A stretch of DNA of 64,000 nucleotides, from the NCBI RefSeq assembly GCF_029433105.1, contig NZ_JARNTW010000008.1, forward strand, positions 62,001-126,000, given 5' to 3'. Position 1 is the stretch's first letter. Every line of letters starts with the position of its first letter. The notes beneath the pieces are model-generated. The model was not told where the DNA came from. It saw only the letters and a list, made by a program, of their open reading frames with translations, and did no database searches. This stretch comes from Runella sp. MFBS21. Lineage in GTDB: Bacteria; Bacteroidota; Bacteroidia; Cytophagales; Spirosomataceae. This document shows positions 33,780 to 42,245 of this stretch, piece after piece. A program made the translations under genes and the position numbers.

Positions 33780-34559
33780 TTAAGCGTTAAGTCCTCCGTC
33801 CATAAGAATATTTTCGCCGTTGATGTACGCTCCTGCTTCTGAGCATAATAAAACCACAAGCCCTTTGATGTCGTCTTTGTTGGCCATGCGCTTGAGCGGC
33901 ACTTTTTTGCAGTAATTGGCGAGAAATGCCTCCGGCTGATGATTAAACAAGCCGCCAGGACTGATGCAATTGAACCTGATATTTTTGCCAGCATTCATCT
34001 GAGCCATAAAACGGGTTAGGTTAATCAGACCGGCATTGTGAAAGAAATAATCAGGCGGAAGATCGCCCATATTGGTAGTACCCTCATAATTGCTGAGGTC
34101 AGGGCCAAACATGCCCATCATCGAGGCGATATTTACCACACTTCCACCGCCGCTTTCGACAATTAGCTTTGTCATTTCACGAAGTAAGTTCATCATCCCC
34201 GTAGCATTGACGTCCATTGACTCCGCAAACTGCTCAATCGGAGCATTATAGCCTTTCATGGGGCGTGATACGGCATTGTTGATAAATCCGTCAAGACGCC
34301 CAAATCGCTCTTTGATAAAATGCACTATTTCTTTCACCGATTCGGGGTCTCCTTGATCCACCACTGCTGGATGCACGTCCAATCCAGCTTCTTTCATCAA
34401 TGTAGCCGTTTGGGTGGCCGAAGCGAAGTCTCGGGAAGAAGTAATAACGGTAGCATCGGCCTCAGCCAATCCTTCCACAATGCACTGCCCGTATTGCCCG
34501 GAACCGCCCGTGACTAAGATGACTTTCCCTTTCAGGCTCAATAATTCTTTTACATTCAT
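33780..34559 (-). CDS. Short-chain dehydrogenase/reductase lacking the catalytic lysine
   Basis: A 259-residue SDR. The cofactor loop is ILVTGGSGQYGQ, the structural motif NNAVSRP, and the active Ser is in VVNIASMMGMFG. At the YxxxK site the sequence is PPDYFFHNAGLINLTRF: the Tyr is present, but Lys is replaced by Asn (codon AAT). The Lys lowers the Tyr pKa and binds the ribose, so activity is doubtful or changed. The SDR at 38720 in the same locus keeps YGVGK. It is the last gene of the HpcH aldolase unit; a leader hairpin (34584-34596) lies 24 bases before the start. Confidence 0.88.
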   Translation of the reverse strand: MNVKELLSLKGKVILVTGGSGQYGQCIVEGLAEADATVITSSRDFASATQTATLMKEAGLDVHPAVVDQGDPESVKEIVHFIKERFGRLDGFINNAVSRPMKGYNAPIEQFAESMDVNATGMMNLLREMTKLIVESGGGSVVNIASMMGMFGPDLSNYEGTTNMGDLPPDYFFHNAGLINLTRFMAQMNAGKNIRFNCISPGGLFNHQPEAFLANYCKKVPLKRMANKDDIKGLVVLLCSEAGAYINGENILMDGGLNA

Positions 34560-34583
34560 ATTCTTTTAAAGCTTATATGTTTT

Positions 34584-34596
34584 GCGTCGGAGACGC
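34584..34596 (-). promoter_or_regulatory. Leader hairpin, 5-bp stem and 3-nt loop
   Basis: On the minus strand GCGTC-TCC-GACGC, 25-37 bases before the SDR start at 34559. It has the same geometry as the cores of the 49651-50545 array (GCCCC-GTA-GGGGC) with a different stem sequence. Confidence 0.45.
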
Positions 34597-34654
34597 TGCA
34601 CCATTTTTTGACCCAAATGATAGTTTGGAGCAAGCTGCATCAAGCTGCATTTTA

Positions 34655-35572
34655 TCAAATCTTCAAAGTCCTGCCTCCTTCCAATCGACTTTGATTGGCA
34701 GCGATAATGATACGCATCAGCAGCTCGGTTTCGGAAAATTCAATACGAGGTTTACCTTCTGCTACTGCTCTTATAAATTCGATAAGATTGTCCCGAAACA
34801 TCGAGTAGGAGTTTTTGATATCGACCAAACGCCAGCCTGATTGTCCAAAAAACGAAAACTGAAAAGTACCCGCTATGTCCTGAAATAAGTGCAGTGTAAT
34901 CTGTAGACCGCTTTCTAATTCAATATGAACAATCTCTTTTTCTAGCTCCCCGATGTGCCGTACACTAGCCACAGGCGGAAAATCAATAATCGAAAAAATA
35001 CCTTCTAAAAGGTGAATGCCGTATTTTTTCCAGTCTTTTTTGCCAACTGCCGTAATCAATTCCAGTTTGCCCAAAGTCGCCAATTCTTGCTTCAAGATAC
35101 GTCCTTCGTTGGCATAGCGCATCGACGAACAAGACATGATAAACTTACCTTGGTGCCATTGACTTGCAAACCATTCCAAATCTTCTGTCGAATAAGCCAA
35201 AGGCTTATCCACAAAAATCGGGATACCTGCCTCAATAAAAGGCGCGGCCATTTCGCGGTGGCGCTCGGGGTCGTCGCGGGCGAGCAATACCGCATCCACC
35301 TCCCCAATCATGTCCACTAACTCCGTTACGATATGGGGTATGTTCGTCGTTTGAGCAATACTCTCCGAAATCGCCGTATCCTGCGTCCACACATGCGTGA
35401 CATAAGCCCCGGGAATACCAAGGGTGTCCTTGTTAGCATTCAAATAAGCCGCCACCGCAGGATAACCTACGCGGCTAATCTCCTCACCGTCAAACTGCCC
35501 ATTGATAATAGCCGACCACGAATAAGGGTGGGCATTGCCAAGGCTCATTCCAATTATCCCTATCTTAATCAT
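34655..35572 (-). CDS. Gfo/Idh/MocA-family oxidoreductase
   Basis: A 305-residue protein. The nucleotide-binding start is IKIGIIGMSLGNAHPYSW, and the family's EKP-type motif appears as IPIFVDKPLAYSTEDLEWF. The C-terminal half carries the substrate-binding beta-sheet. GxGxxG is degenerate here (GMSLGN), which occurs in some relatives. Members oxidise or epimerise sugars and inositols with NAD(P). It is encoded between the SDR and aldo/keto reductase genes; the latter is 127 bases upstream, with a short leader hairpin at 35599-35610. Confidence 0.83.
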   Translation of the reverse strand: MIKIGIIGMSLGNAHPYSWSAIINGQFDGEEISRVGYPAVAAYLNANKDTLGIPGAYVTHVWTQDTAISESIAQTTNIPHIVTELVDMIGEVDAVLLARDDPERHREMAAPFIEAGIPIFVDKPLAYSTEDLEWFASQWHQGKFIMSCSSMRYANEGRILKQELATLGKLELITAVGKKDWKKYGIHLLEGIFSIIDFPPVASVRHIGELEKEIVHIELESGLQITLHLFQDIAGTFQFSFFGQSGWRLVDIKNSYSMFRDNLIEFIRAVAEGKPRIEFSETELLMRIIIAANQSRLEGGRTLKI

Positions 35573-35598
35573 CTAAGTTTCGTTCTTGAGGTTATTAA

Positions 35599-35610
35599 GT
35601 GCTAAAGCAC
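35599..35610 (-). promoter_or_regulatory. Leader hairpin before the Gfo/Idh/MocA gene
   Basis: On the minus strand GTGCT-TT-AGCAC, 27-38 bases before the start at 35572. The surrounding bases (TGTGCTTTAGCACTTAATAA) closely match the hairpin before the aminotransferase gene (32161-32172). Confidence 0.45.
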
Positions 35611-35699
35611 AGTTAATTATATCGTCAAAATTCTTCGTTGTTTTCAATGAGTATAACGTCCTGATTTTTAACGATTAACAGATAATGGTTAACTCTGCA

Positions 35700-36656
35700 C
35701 TATTTCAACCAGCCCATTTTATCCCAATGATGCAAGTTGAGAAAATCAGGATCAGGGTACGCCATTTCCGCCAACTGCCGTCGTGTTTTTGGGTCTATAT
35801 CAGGTCTTTGGGCAATAGCCACGGCGGTGTCTAAGTATTCCATTTTGTCGATACCGACCAACACCGAAGAAACCCCTTCAAACGATAAAGCAAACTTGGT
35901 AGCCAGCGTTGGTAAATCGGGATAGTGCTCATTAATAAAGTCTTGATAACCTGCAATATGTTGCTCAACAGCCGCCAAAGCGGGGTGCATATTTTTGCCC
36001 CGGTCACTTAGTAATCCCTTCATCAAAACAGAACGAACTACGATACCGACTCCTTTTTGGGAAGCCTTTTCAAAATAAACTCCCTGACTTTGGTTCATCA
36101 GGTTGAAAGGAAGTTGGATCACATCCCACGCGCCTGATTCAATCGCAAGGTTCGTTTCTTCTAAGGTATAAACCGACGCTCCCGTAGCTCGGACAATACC
36201 TTGCTTTTTGAGGTTTGCAAAAATTTCGGCAATCAGTGGATGTTTAAGTATCTCCAAGTCGGCTTGATGCAGCATAAACACATCCAAATAATCGGTTTTC
36301 AAAGCGGCCAAACTTTCCGCTATCGACTGTTCAACAAAACTTTTCAGTTGAGCATCGGGTGGTAAAGCGCCGTCTTTCCCCCGAAAATGTCGGCATTTGC
36401 TGGCAAGTACGAGTTGAGGACGCAGCCCAACAAAGGCTTTTCCCATGATATTTTCGCTGGTACCGTACATCCGAGCGGTATCAAAAAAATTGATTCCTTT
36501 GTCGACGGCAGCGTGTAACAACTCAATCGCTTGAGTTTCAGTAGGCATATCTGTCTCATTTTCGACACCAATACCGTAAGGAATTCCTATTTCCACACCC
36601 CCAAAGGCAACTTCCGAAACCGTCAATCCCGTGGTGCCGAGCTTTCGCATTTTCAT
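35700..36656 (-). CDS. Aldo/keto reductase
   Basis: About 318 residues from the ATG at 36656; the open frame begins at a TTG 12 bases earlier. MRKLGTTGLTVSEVAFGG is the usual start. The catalytic tetrad is visible: Asp in FFDTARMYG, the Tyr in the same motif, Lys in VLASKCRH and His in FMLHQADLE. NADPH-binding residues lie near IVVRSVLMKGLL and FALSFEGVSSVLVGI. Family members reduce sugar aldehydes or ketones. It follows the HpcH aldolase gene with a gap of only 15 bases. Confidence 0.92.
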   Translation of the reverse strand: MKMRKLGTTGLTVSEVAFGGVEIGIPYGIGVENETDMPTETQAIELLHAAVDKGINFFDTARMYGTSENIMGKAFVGLRPQLVLASKCRHFRGKDGALPPDAQLKSFVEQSIAESLAALKTDYLDVFMLHQADLEILKHPLIAEIFANLKKQGIVRATGASVYTLEETNLAIESGAWDVIQLPFNLMNQSQGVYFEKASQKGVGIVVRSVLMKGLLSDRGKNMHPALAAVEQHIAGYQDFINEHYPDLPTLATKFALSFEGVSSVLVGIDKMEYLDTAVAIAQRPDIDPKTRRQLAEMAYPDPDFLNLHHWDKMGWLK

Positions 36657-36671
36657 TCTTTCTACCAATTG

Positions 36672-37484
36672 CTAATTTTCTAAATAAGAGGTTGAAGCGG
36701 CATCAGAAGTTGTGTTTTTAAAAGCCGACACCAACTCCTGACAATAGTTTTTCAGACCTACGACATCGGCGCCAATGCTCACAAAATGATAACCCATGTC
36801 TAACAGGTCTTTCAAATTGCCCAGCCCCCCAACCGTCCCCGCAAACTTGCCATATTTGGCTGCTACTTCTGCCACTTTGACGCGAGTTTCGAGTAGTTTG
36901 GAGTGGTTCCATTGGCCTGGCGCACCAATGCCCTGACTAAAATCCCCCGGCCCAAAAAATAACATATCAAAACCATCCAGAGCCGCAATCTCTTCTAACT
37001 CTTCCAAAGGTTCTGGCCCTTCGATTTGGAGCACTACAAACCGCTGTTGATTGGCCTGAACCAAATATTCGTTGAAATCCACCCCCGTGTAAGCCGCATC
37101 CGCATTGCCCCCGTCGATAGGCCGACGACCTACGGGATAAAACCTGACCATATCTATCACTTTTCGGGCATCTTCCACCCCTTTGACGTGCGGCACCATG
37201 ATACCCGAAGCATCCAATTCGAGTGGGCGTAGGTAATCACTGTAGCTACCTCGTGGTACTCTCACCAGCAAATCCACATTGTGAGATTTGGTAGCCCAGA
37301 CGTTGGCCGCCATAATCGACCAATCTTGCCCAATATGCTCTTGGTCAGCCCATACGCAGTCGAAACCCGCCAAAGCAGCGATTTCGACCGACCGTGGGTC
37401 AGCTAAATTTATTTTAAAACAACACACCGTTTCGCCGGCTCTTAGTTTGGCCAACACGCGGCTTTCTCGCATTTTCAATGACAT
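36672..37484 (-). CDS. HpcH/HpaI-family class II aldolase
   Basis: A 270-residue aldolase. Residues DCVWADQEHIGQDW, VDLLVRVPRGSYSDYL, SGIMVPHVKGVEDARK and LQIEGPEPLEELEEI with the metal-binding Glu, and FFGPGDFSQGIGAPGQ, are diagnostic. Members cleave 2-keto-3-deoxy acids to pyruvate and an aldehyde. This gives the locus a route from a dehydrated sugar acid or similar compound into central metabolism. It is the first gene after motif copy c; its leader holds a long inverted repeat (37507-37571). Confidence 0.93.
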   Translation of the reverse strand: MSLKMRESRVLAKLRAGETVCCFKINLADPRSVEIAALAGFDCVWADQEHIGQDWSIMAANVWATKSHNVDLLVRVPRGSYSDYLRPLELDASGIMVPHVKGVEDARKVIDMVRFYPVGRRPIDGGNADAAYTGVDFNEYLVQANQQRFVVLQIEGPEPLEELEEIAALDGFDMLFFGPGDFSQGIGAPGQWNHSKLLETRVKVAEVAAKYGKFAGTVGGLGNLKDLLDMGYHFVSIGADVVGLKNYCQELVSAFKNTTSDAASTSYLEN

Positions 37485-37506
37485 ATCTTAAGTATTTGTG
37501 CGAAAA

Positions 37507-37571
37507 TAGACTTTCCAAGTTTTAGGCTCATACCTTTGATAATCAATAAAGTTATAAACTTGGAAAGTCTA
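37507..37571. repeat. 16-bp perfect inverted repeat in the aldolase leader
   Basis: The arms TAGACTTTCCAAGTTT (37507-37522) and AAACTTGGAAAGTCTA (37556-37571) are exact complements around a 33-base loop. It starts 23 bases upstream of the aldolase start codon. It may be an mRNA leader structure or a small dispersed repeat; nothing else like it is in the window. Confidence 0.6.
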
Positions 37572-37661
37572 AAATAATTTTGCTTAGTCACTTGACTCGT
37601 TTCTTGATTTCAAAGGTAATTTCGGACAATTATCCTTTCTTTCTCTTTTTTACCAAAAAGT

Positions 37662-37674
37662 GATACTATCTTTC
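37662..37674 (+). promoter_or_regulatory. AraC-locus motif, copy c
   Basis: GATACTATCTTTC, identical to the core of copy a before the AraC gene. It lies 178 bases upstream of the aldolase start and just after the stop of the HEAT-like gene, in the position of an operator for the aldolase, aldo/keto reductase, Gfo/Idh, SDR unit. The outer part of the long motif is weak here. Confidence 0.6.
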
Positions 37675-37685
37675 AGTAAGACACT

Positions 37686-38633
37686 TTAGCGATGCCTTTG
37701 CTTTATTTTCAAGATAGCATAAGCAGCGGCGGCTTTGATATCCTCATTTTCGGCTTCGCTTGGCAACGGATCTTCTTCTTTTAACATTGCCATTAAAAGC
37801 CCTAAATCATCCGTATTTCCTTTGTCGGCCAGTACCATGGCCAATTCAAACCGCTCACCTTTAAGTGGAGATTTACTGTATTTGAGCAACTCCGCTTTAA
37901 GTTTTTTCTCTAAATCATCATAACCTTTTCGAAAACTGTTGGCCCATGCCGAACTCAATAAATTGGTTCGAGCAGGGGAATCCAGAGGTTCTGCTAAAGC
38001 TCGATTTGCCAACGCCTGCCATTCTGATACTGAAAGTCCGCCCAATTGCCGCAACGCGTAGGCGGGAATGCTTCGCGCTACCATATCCTCGGGAGCGGAA
38101 TTTTGGAGAGTCGCTAACAGCTCTGTCCGAATTTCGTTTTCTTTGGCAGGATTTTGATAAAAAGCGTCCCATAACGTATACATTGCCAAAGGCTTAGAGG
38201 TAGAGACCAGCGTGGTTTCAAACAAAGAAGGGTTCTCGTCGTAGGGGCATATTTTTAGCTTAGCAAGGGTTTCGGAAGCGTGAAGTCTATCTACTCCGTC
38301 ACGATTGAGAAAAGCCGCTTTTATCTTTTTAATCCACCTATCGCGTTCTTCACCTACGGAAGCCTGCGCCAAAACACGCCAAATCCCAATTCTATAAGGC
38401 GACTGAGCCCCATACAAACGCTCTTCGGCCTGATATACCTCTTTGACCCCTTCTGGATGACCTGCCCACACCAAAAACTCTGCGGCGTGTACTTTTACCC
38501 ACTCTTTTTGTTCATTCAATACTTTACGCAATACAATCACGTACTGCTCATCCGAAGGCGTTGCCTTTAGGGATTGAGCAGTACTTTCATAACTAAACAA
38601 CATACAAATGAAAACCGAAATAATTAAACGCAT
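37686..38633 (-). CDS. Secreted HEAT-like repeat protein
   Basis: A 315-residue protein with a signal peptide (MRLIISVFICMLFSYESTAQ). The rest is alpha-helical with Leu/Ala patterns repeating every 30-40 residues (VHAAEFLVWAGHPEGVKEVY, RLHASETLAKLKICPYDENP, ARSIPAYALRQLGGLSVSEW, ERFELAMVLADKGNTDDLGL, AAAYAILKIKQRHR), which fits HEAT-type repeats. Such proteins are scaffolds in the periplasm. It is the last gene of the sialidase-MFS unit. No catalytic motif seen. Confidence 0.7.
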   Translation of the reverse strand: MRLIISVFICMLFSYESTAQSLKATPSDEQYVIVLRKVLNEQKEWVKVHAAEFLVWAGHPEGVKEVYQAEERLYGAQSPYRIGIWRVLAQASVGEERDRWIKKIKAAFLNRDGVDRLHASETLAKLKICPYDENPSLFETTLVSTSKPLAMYTLWDAFYQNPAKENEIRTELLATLQNSAPEDMVARSIPAYALRQLGGLSVSEWQALANRALAEPLDSPARTNLLSSAWANSFRKGYDDLEKKLKAELLKYSKSPLKGERFELAMVLADKGNTDDLGLLMAMLKEEDPLPSEAENEDIKAAAAYAILKIKQRHR

Positions 38634-38719
38634 ATTTTATAAATCCTCCGAGAGACTCTGTATAGGAGGCTGAATAACTCCGTGTTAGAAAATCCCTACT
38701 TTTTTGTTGACAGCCAAAA

Positions 38720-39505
38720 TCACCAGACCGTCCAGCCGCCGTCTACCACTAAATTGTGGCCATTGATGTAAGAGGCCGCGTCTGACAAAAGAAACGCCAC
38801 CGAACTCGCAATTTCCTCGGCGCGACCAATTCGCTTCATCGGCGATTTTTGGGACAATCTATCCACAAAATCAGGATGAAGTTGCTGTACCGTTGGATTG
38901 GGAAAAGGCCCCGGTGAAATACAATTGAACCTTACATTTTGTGGACCCCAATGAACCGCCAAGTACTTCGTCATCTGGATAATACCCGCTTTGCCGACGC
39001 CGTATTCAATGGGATTTTTGTTCATCGGGGCTTCGTACACCTCCGGGTAAGGCGAAACCATACCATACATGCTCGAAAAAAGTACCACATTTCCACTACC
39101 TCGTACGGCCATTTGCTCTCCTACCCATTTCGCCAACATAAAAGTAGCCGTGATACCGCCGTGGTTGACGCGGTCAAAATCATCTGCCGCCAATGCCTCC
39201 ATTTTCAACGCCGTGGTAGAAGCTGTCATGTTTACCAAACCGTCAGGCACGCCTGAGGTGCTGATTTGTTGTTTTACAAAATCTTCCGTAGCGGCAATAT
39301 CAGTTACATCAAGCGAATGAGAAACAAGTCTGCTTGAAGACGATAGCGTACTGATGAAATCAGAGGCGCGGTTTTCCAAATCTATACAATACACCGTGGC
39401 TCCCAGATGGTAGAGTAGCTTGACGGTAGCCTGTCCAAGATAACCTGCACCACCTACTACCCAAATGGTTTTGTCGGTCAAATCAAAAGGTGATGTCACA
39501 GTCAT
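38720..39505 (-). CDS. Short-chain dehydrogenase/reductase
   Basis: A 261-residue SDR with cofactor loop [21 protein letters not shown] for the usual NNAG, the Ser in [10 protein letters not shown], and a complete YGVGK catalytic pair. The C-terminal [13 protein letters not shown] and [16 protein letters not shown] are standard. It is similar in organisation to the SDR at 33780 but keeps its catalytic Lys, so it should be the active enzyme of the two. It lies five bases downstream of the phytanoyl-CoA dioxygenase gene, so cotranscription is very likely. Confidence 0.92.
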   Translation of the reverse strand: MTVTSPFDLTDKTIWVVGGAGYLGQATVKLLYHLGATVYCIDLENRASDFISTLSSSSRLVSHSLDVTDIAATEDFVKQQISTSGVPDGLVNMTASTTALKMEALAADDFDRVNHGGITATFMLAKWVGEQMAVRGSGNVVLFSSMYGMVSPYPEVYEAPMNKNPIEYGVGKAGIIQMTKYLAVHWGPQNVRFNCISPGPFPNPTVQQLHPDFVDRLSQKSPMKRIGRAEEIASSVAFLLSDAASYINGHNLVVDGGWTVW

Positions 39506-39510
39506 AGCAA

Positions 39511-40275
39511 TCAGTTTTGTGCGACAACGACTCGTTCAGCTTTGAGCTTTTCGCGGTAGGCAGCTTTGGCTTCGTCATCTTCTTGGGCTGACTCTCCAAA
39601 AAACACCAAACCAATAACTTTGCGGGCGCGGTTGGGGCTGTGATTGCCAGGTGCCGAATGTACTGTCATGGCATGATGTACCAATACACCGCCTGCCTTC
39701 ATTGGTACAGCTGTTTCTACGGCCAAATCTTCTTCGGTTCCATAATCAACGATACCCTGCGAAAAACCCAACGTTTGGGTTCGTCCGTGAGAGCGCATCC
39801 CTTTGGTGTGTGAGCCTTTTAAGTAATGAAGGCATCCATTTTCTGCATCCACGTCTTCTAAAGGAATCCAAAACGTAAGGGCTTGCGGCGGCGTAATCAT
39901 GAAATAGTACGCATCCTGATGAGGCGGCGTAGGTTTTCCGATACCCGCAGGTTTATTAAAATACTCTACCTCTGCTTTTGCTATTTTTTCGCCGAGCAAT
40001 ATTTCCGCTAATTTTTCAAAACGGCTCCCATTGACCATTGCCTGAAAGAAAGGATCGTGGTGAGCCATTCGAAAAACCTGCTTAAGTGATGACAAATCCT
40101 TACTATCTTCATAAAAAGCATCCGACGAACTGAGTGTCGGAACAATCTCTTCGATAAACCGTTTGAGGTTGGCTTTGAGGTCCTCAAGCTCTTGTGGAGA
40201 AATAAAACCCTCACACAATACAAAGCCGTCGTTGTCAAAATCGCTTTTTATTTTTTGAAAATCTAATGATTGCAT
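39511..40275 (-). CDS. Phytanoyl-CoA dioxygenase (PhyH) family Fe(II)/2-oxoglutarate oxygenase
   Basis: A 254-residue oxygenase. The iron ligands are seen as PHQDAYYF (His-x-Asp) and the distal His in [15 protein letters not shown]; the 2-oxoglutarate Arg is in [12 protein letters not shown]. Bacterial members hydroxylate many small molecules, including quaternary amines and sugars' N-substituents, not only phytanoyl-CoA. No signal peptide. Together with the SDR it could hydroxylate and then oxidise an imported intermediate. Confidence 0.9.
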   Translation of the reverse strand: MQSLDFQKIKSDFDNDGFVLCEGFISPQELEDLKANLKRFIEEIVPTLSSSDAFYEDSKDLSSLKQVFRMAHHDPFFQAMVNGSRFEKLAEILLGEKIAKAEVEYFNKPAGIGKPTPPHQDAYYFMITPPQALTFWIPLEDVDAENGCLHYLKGSHTKGMRSHGRTQTLGFSQGIVDYGTEEDLAVETAVPMKAGGVLVHHAMTVHSAPGNHSPNRARKVIGLVFFGESAQEDDEAKAAYREKLKAERVVVAQN

Positions 40276-40297
40276 TTTCTGAATAGAGTTAGTGAGA

Positions 40298-41491
40298 CTA
40301 CTTAATTTCCAGCACTGTTCCGGCGATATAACGCGTACCCATGTCGTGGTTGAAATAATAAACTACCAGTACTCGATTTTTGTCCAACTGCACTGTCCAA
40401 GGATACCCCAAATCTGTACTGCCACCGTCGGCTCTCAATGTAAACTCAGGAGCAGTGGCAAAATCCGTACACTCAGCATTCAAAATTCTGGCTTTGATTC
40501 CGTAAGGCTTGTGACGATACCCATACACCAGCAACACGCGATTGTCGGGCAGGCGGTGGGCCTGAAGTGGGTGGCCTTGAAAGCCCATGCTTTGCCAAGG
40601 TTTGAAGGTTTTGCCGCCATCGGTTGAGCGGGCAATACACGCTTGGTCTTCATAATTGGCAGTGCGCATAAATGCTACCAAGTCACCTTTGGGCGTTTCG
40701 TAGATAGACGTTTCGTTGAAAGTCACTTTGGGGTCTTCAGCCACCACTGCGGTGTATTTCCAAGTTACTCCCTTGTCGTCAGATACCAAGAGATGATTGG
40801 ATGTTTTAGCAGGACTTTTCGAATCATTGGCTGCTACTACCCAATACACTCTTCCGCTTTTCCCTTCGTATAATGCCCCACGGTTGTAAGCAGGCATCGG
40901 CTCGCCCATTGGTGTGAAGTTTAATTCGGGGCTGATATGGGGTGGATAATAAGGCCCTTTCCAAGTTTTGGCGCCGTCGGTCGAACGAATAACGTAGCCT
41001 CCCATAAAGGTGGCACCGCTGTTTTCACTGATTGGCTTTTTCATTTGTTCCCTAGCTTCGGGTTTGATAAAACCCCACGTATAACTGGTACAAATGATAG
41101 TTCCGTCTTTGAGTTTTAGGAGACAAGGGTCTTGGGAACCACCAAAAGGATAAGCATAAATAAGCTCAGGTTCGGACGACCAATGCAGGCCGTCTTTGGA
41201 CGAAACTCCTACCAAATAGCTGTTTGGATCCACGTGATTATTGCCTTTTTCGCCGAAGATTCGGCGGTCGGGAGCACGTCGAAAAGCCACCAAAAAAGTA
41301 CCGTCGTTTTTTCGTATCACCGACGGAAACGCACAATAAAATTGAGGAGAAGTATAAATCACCAAGTCCTGTACTTTGGTGATGCCTGAGGATTTGCTCA
41401 AAGAGTCGGGATTGGCAAAGATTGGAGACATCCACGCCGATACCACACCACAAAGCAAGACTAATTGGGCAACAAACAAGCTACGTTTCAT
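40298..41491 (-). CDS. Secreted BNR-repeat sialidase-like protein
   Basis: A 397-residue protein with signal peptide (FVAQLVLLCGVVSAWMSP). Asp-box repeats of the six-bladed sialidase propeller are seen: STDGAKTWKG, SDDKGVTWKY, STDGGKTFKPW. An Arg for substrate carboxylate binding may be in FLVAFRRAPDRRIFG. Family members remove sialic acids, but many Bacteroidota relatives have other or unknown substrates. It precedes the PhyH gene by 22 bases and is one of two such proteins in this unit. Confidence 0.85.
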   Translation of the reverse strand: MKRSLFVAQLVLLCGVVSAWMSPIFANPDSLSKSSGITKVQDLVIYTSPQFYCAFPSVIRKNDGTFLVAFRRAPDRRIFGEKGNNHVDPNSYLVGVSSKDGLHWSSEPELIYAYPFGGSQDPCLLKLKDGTIICTSYTWGFIKPEAREQMKKPISENSGATFMGGYVIRSTDGAKTWKGPYYPPHISPELNFTPMGEPMPAYNRGALYEGKSGRVYWVVAANDSKSPAKTSNHLLVSDDKGVTWKYTAVVAEDPKVTFNETSIYETPKGDLVAFMRTANYEDQACIARSTDGGKTFKPWQSMGFQGHPLQAHRLPDNRVLLVYGYRHKPYGIKARILNAECTDFATAPEFTLRADGGSTDLGYPWTVQLDKNRVLVVYYFNHDMGTRYIAGTVLEIK

Positions 41492-41550
41492 TTTTATAAA
41501 GGGTTTAGAAATAGTCTTACGCTAAAAACTCATGGGTTTAGGACTGTGTA

Positions 41551-42228
41551 TCATTGTTTTCCAGGATAATCTTCCTCAACCCATGTGCCGTCGTCGGGGC
41601 GATTGTCCCACAAATCAAGCCCCGTAAAGATTTGTCGGGGGTCATTGCCTTTGCCGAATTTTTCGGGCAACGGCTGTACTTTTGCAGGAACACCATACGC
41701 CATTGAATTGGGAGGAACATCTTGTAACACAGTCGCTCCTGCTCCGATAAAACTATTGTCGCCTATGGTAATGCCCGGTGCCAACGTTACGCCCCCTCCT
41801 ATCACCACGTGATTACCGATTGTCGGGCCTTTTACACCTGCTGCGCGCATAGGAAACATAGCGTTGAGAAAATTAACACCCGGCCCCACAAATACCATAT
41901 CTCCTATTACAGTGGCACTTGGAATATATACATGCGACATGATTTTGACGCCCTTCCCTATTTTCAACCTGCCTTCCAACGTCGTTCCGTGTAATATTAC
42001 CACCCTATCTCCGATTTGGCACTCGGCTCGTATAGTTACATTGTGGCCACAGGTAAAACGCTCGCCAATAATGGTATCCGCATAAATAACCGTCCCGCTG
42101 TGGATTCGGGCTTTTTTACCGATTTTCAAAGGTTCTTTCCAACCGTGGTAGCGATAGCCTAGCATGACATTAGGCTGAATTTCAGCTTCTTCGCCAAGTT
42201 CACAGTTGCGCATTTCGTTGGTATTCAT
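41551..42228 (-). CDS. Left-handed beta-helix (hexapeptide-repeat) acyltransferase
   Basis: A 225-residue protein built of hexapeptide repeats: IGKKARIHSGTVIYADTIIG, CGHNVTIRAECQIGDRVVIL, IGNHVVIGGGVTLAPGITIG. The end is VLQDVPPNSMAYGVPAKVQP, typical of WbbJ/DapH-like acetyltransferases. It should be a cytoplasmic trimer transferring an acyl group from acyl-CoA to a sugar or amino acceptor. Its place between a ceramidase-like and a sialidase-like gene is unusual for an acylating enzyme; it may protect or modify an intermediate. Confidence 0.88.
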   Translation of the reverse strand: MNTNEMRNCELGEEAEIQPNVMLGYRYHGWKEPLKIGKKARIHSGTVIYADTIIGERFTCGHNVTIRAECQIGDRVVILHGTTLEGRLKIGKGVKIMSHVYIPSATVIGDMVFVGPGVNFLNAMFPMRAAGVKGPTIGNHVVIGGGVTLAPGITIGDNSFIGAGATVLQDVPPNSMAYGVPAKVQPLPEKFGKGNDPRQIFTGLDLWDNRPDDGTWVEEDYPGKQ

Positions 42229-42245
42229 ACATTTAAGGCTTTAAG

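Noticed and set aside
34631-34650. Tandem 10-base repeat CAAGCTGCAT twice
   Set aside because: Only two units just past the end of the Gfo/Idh/MocA gene; too short to interpret.
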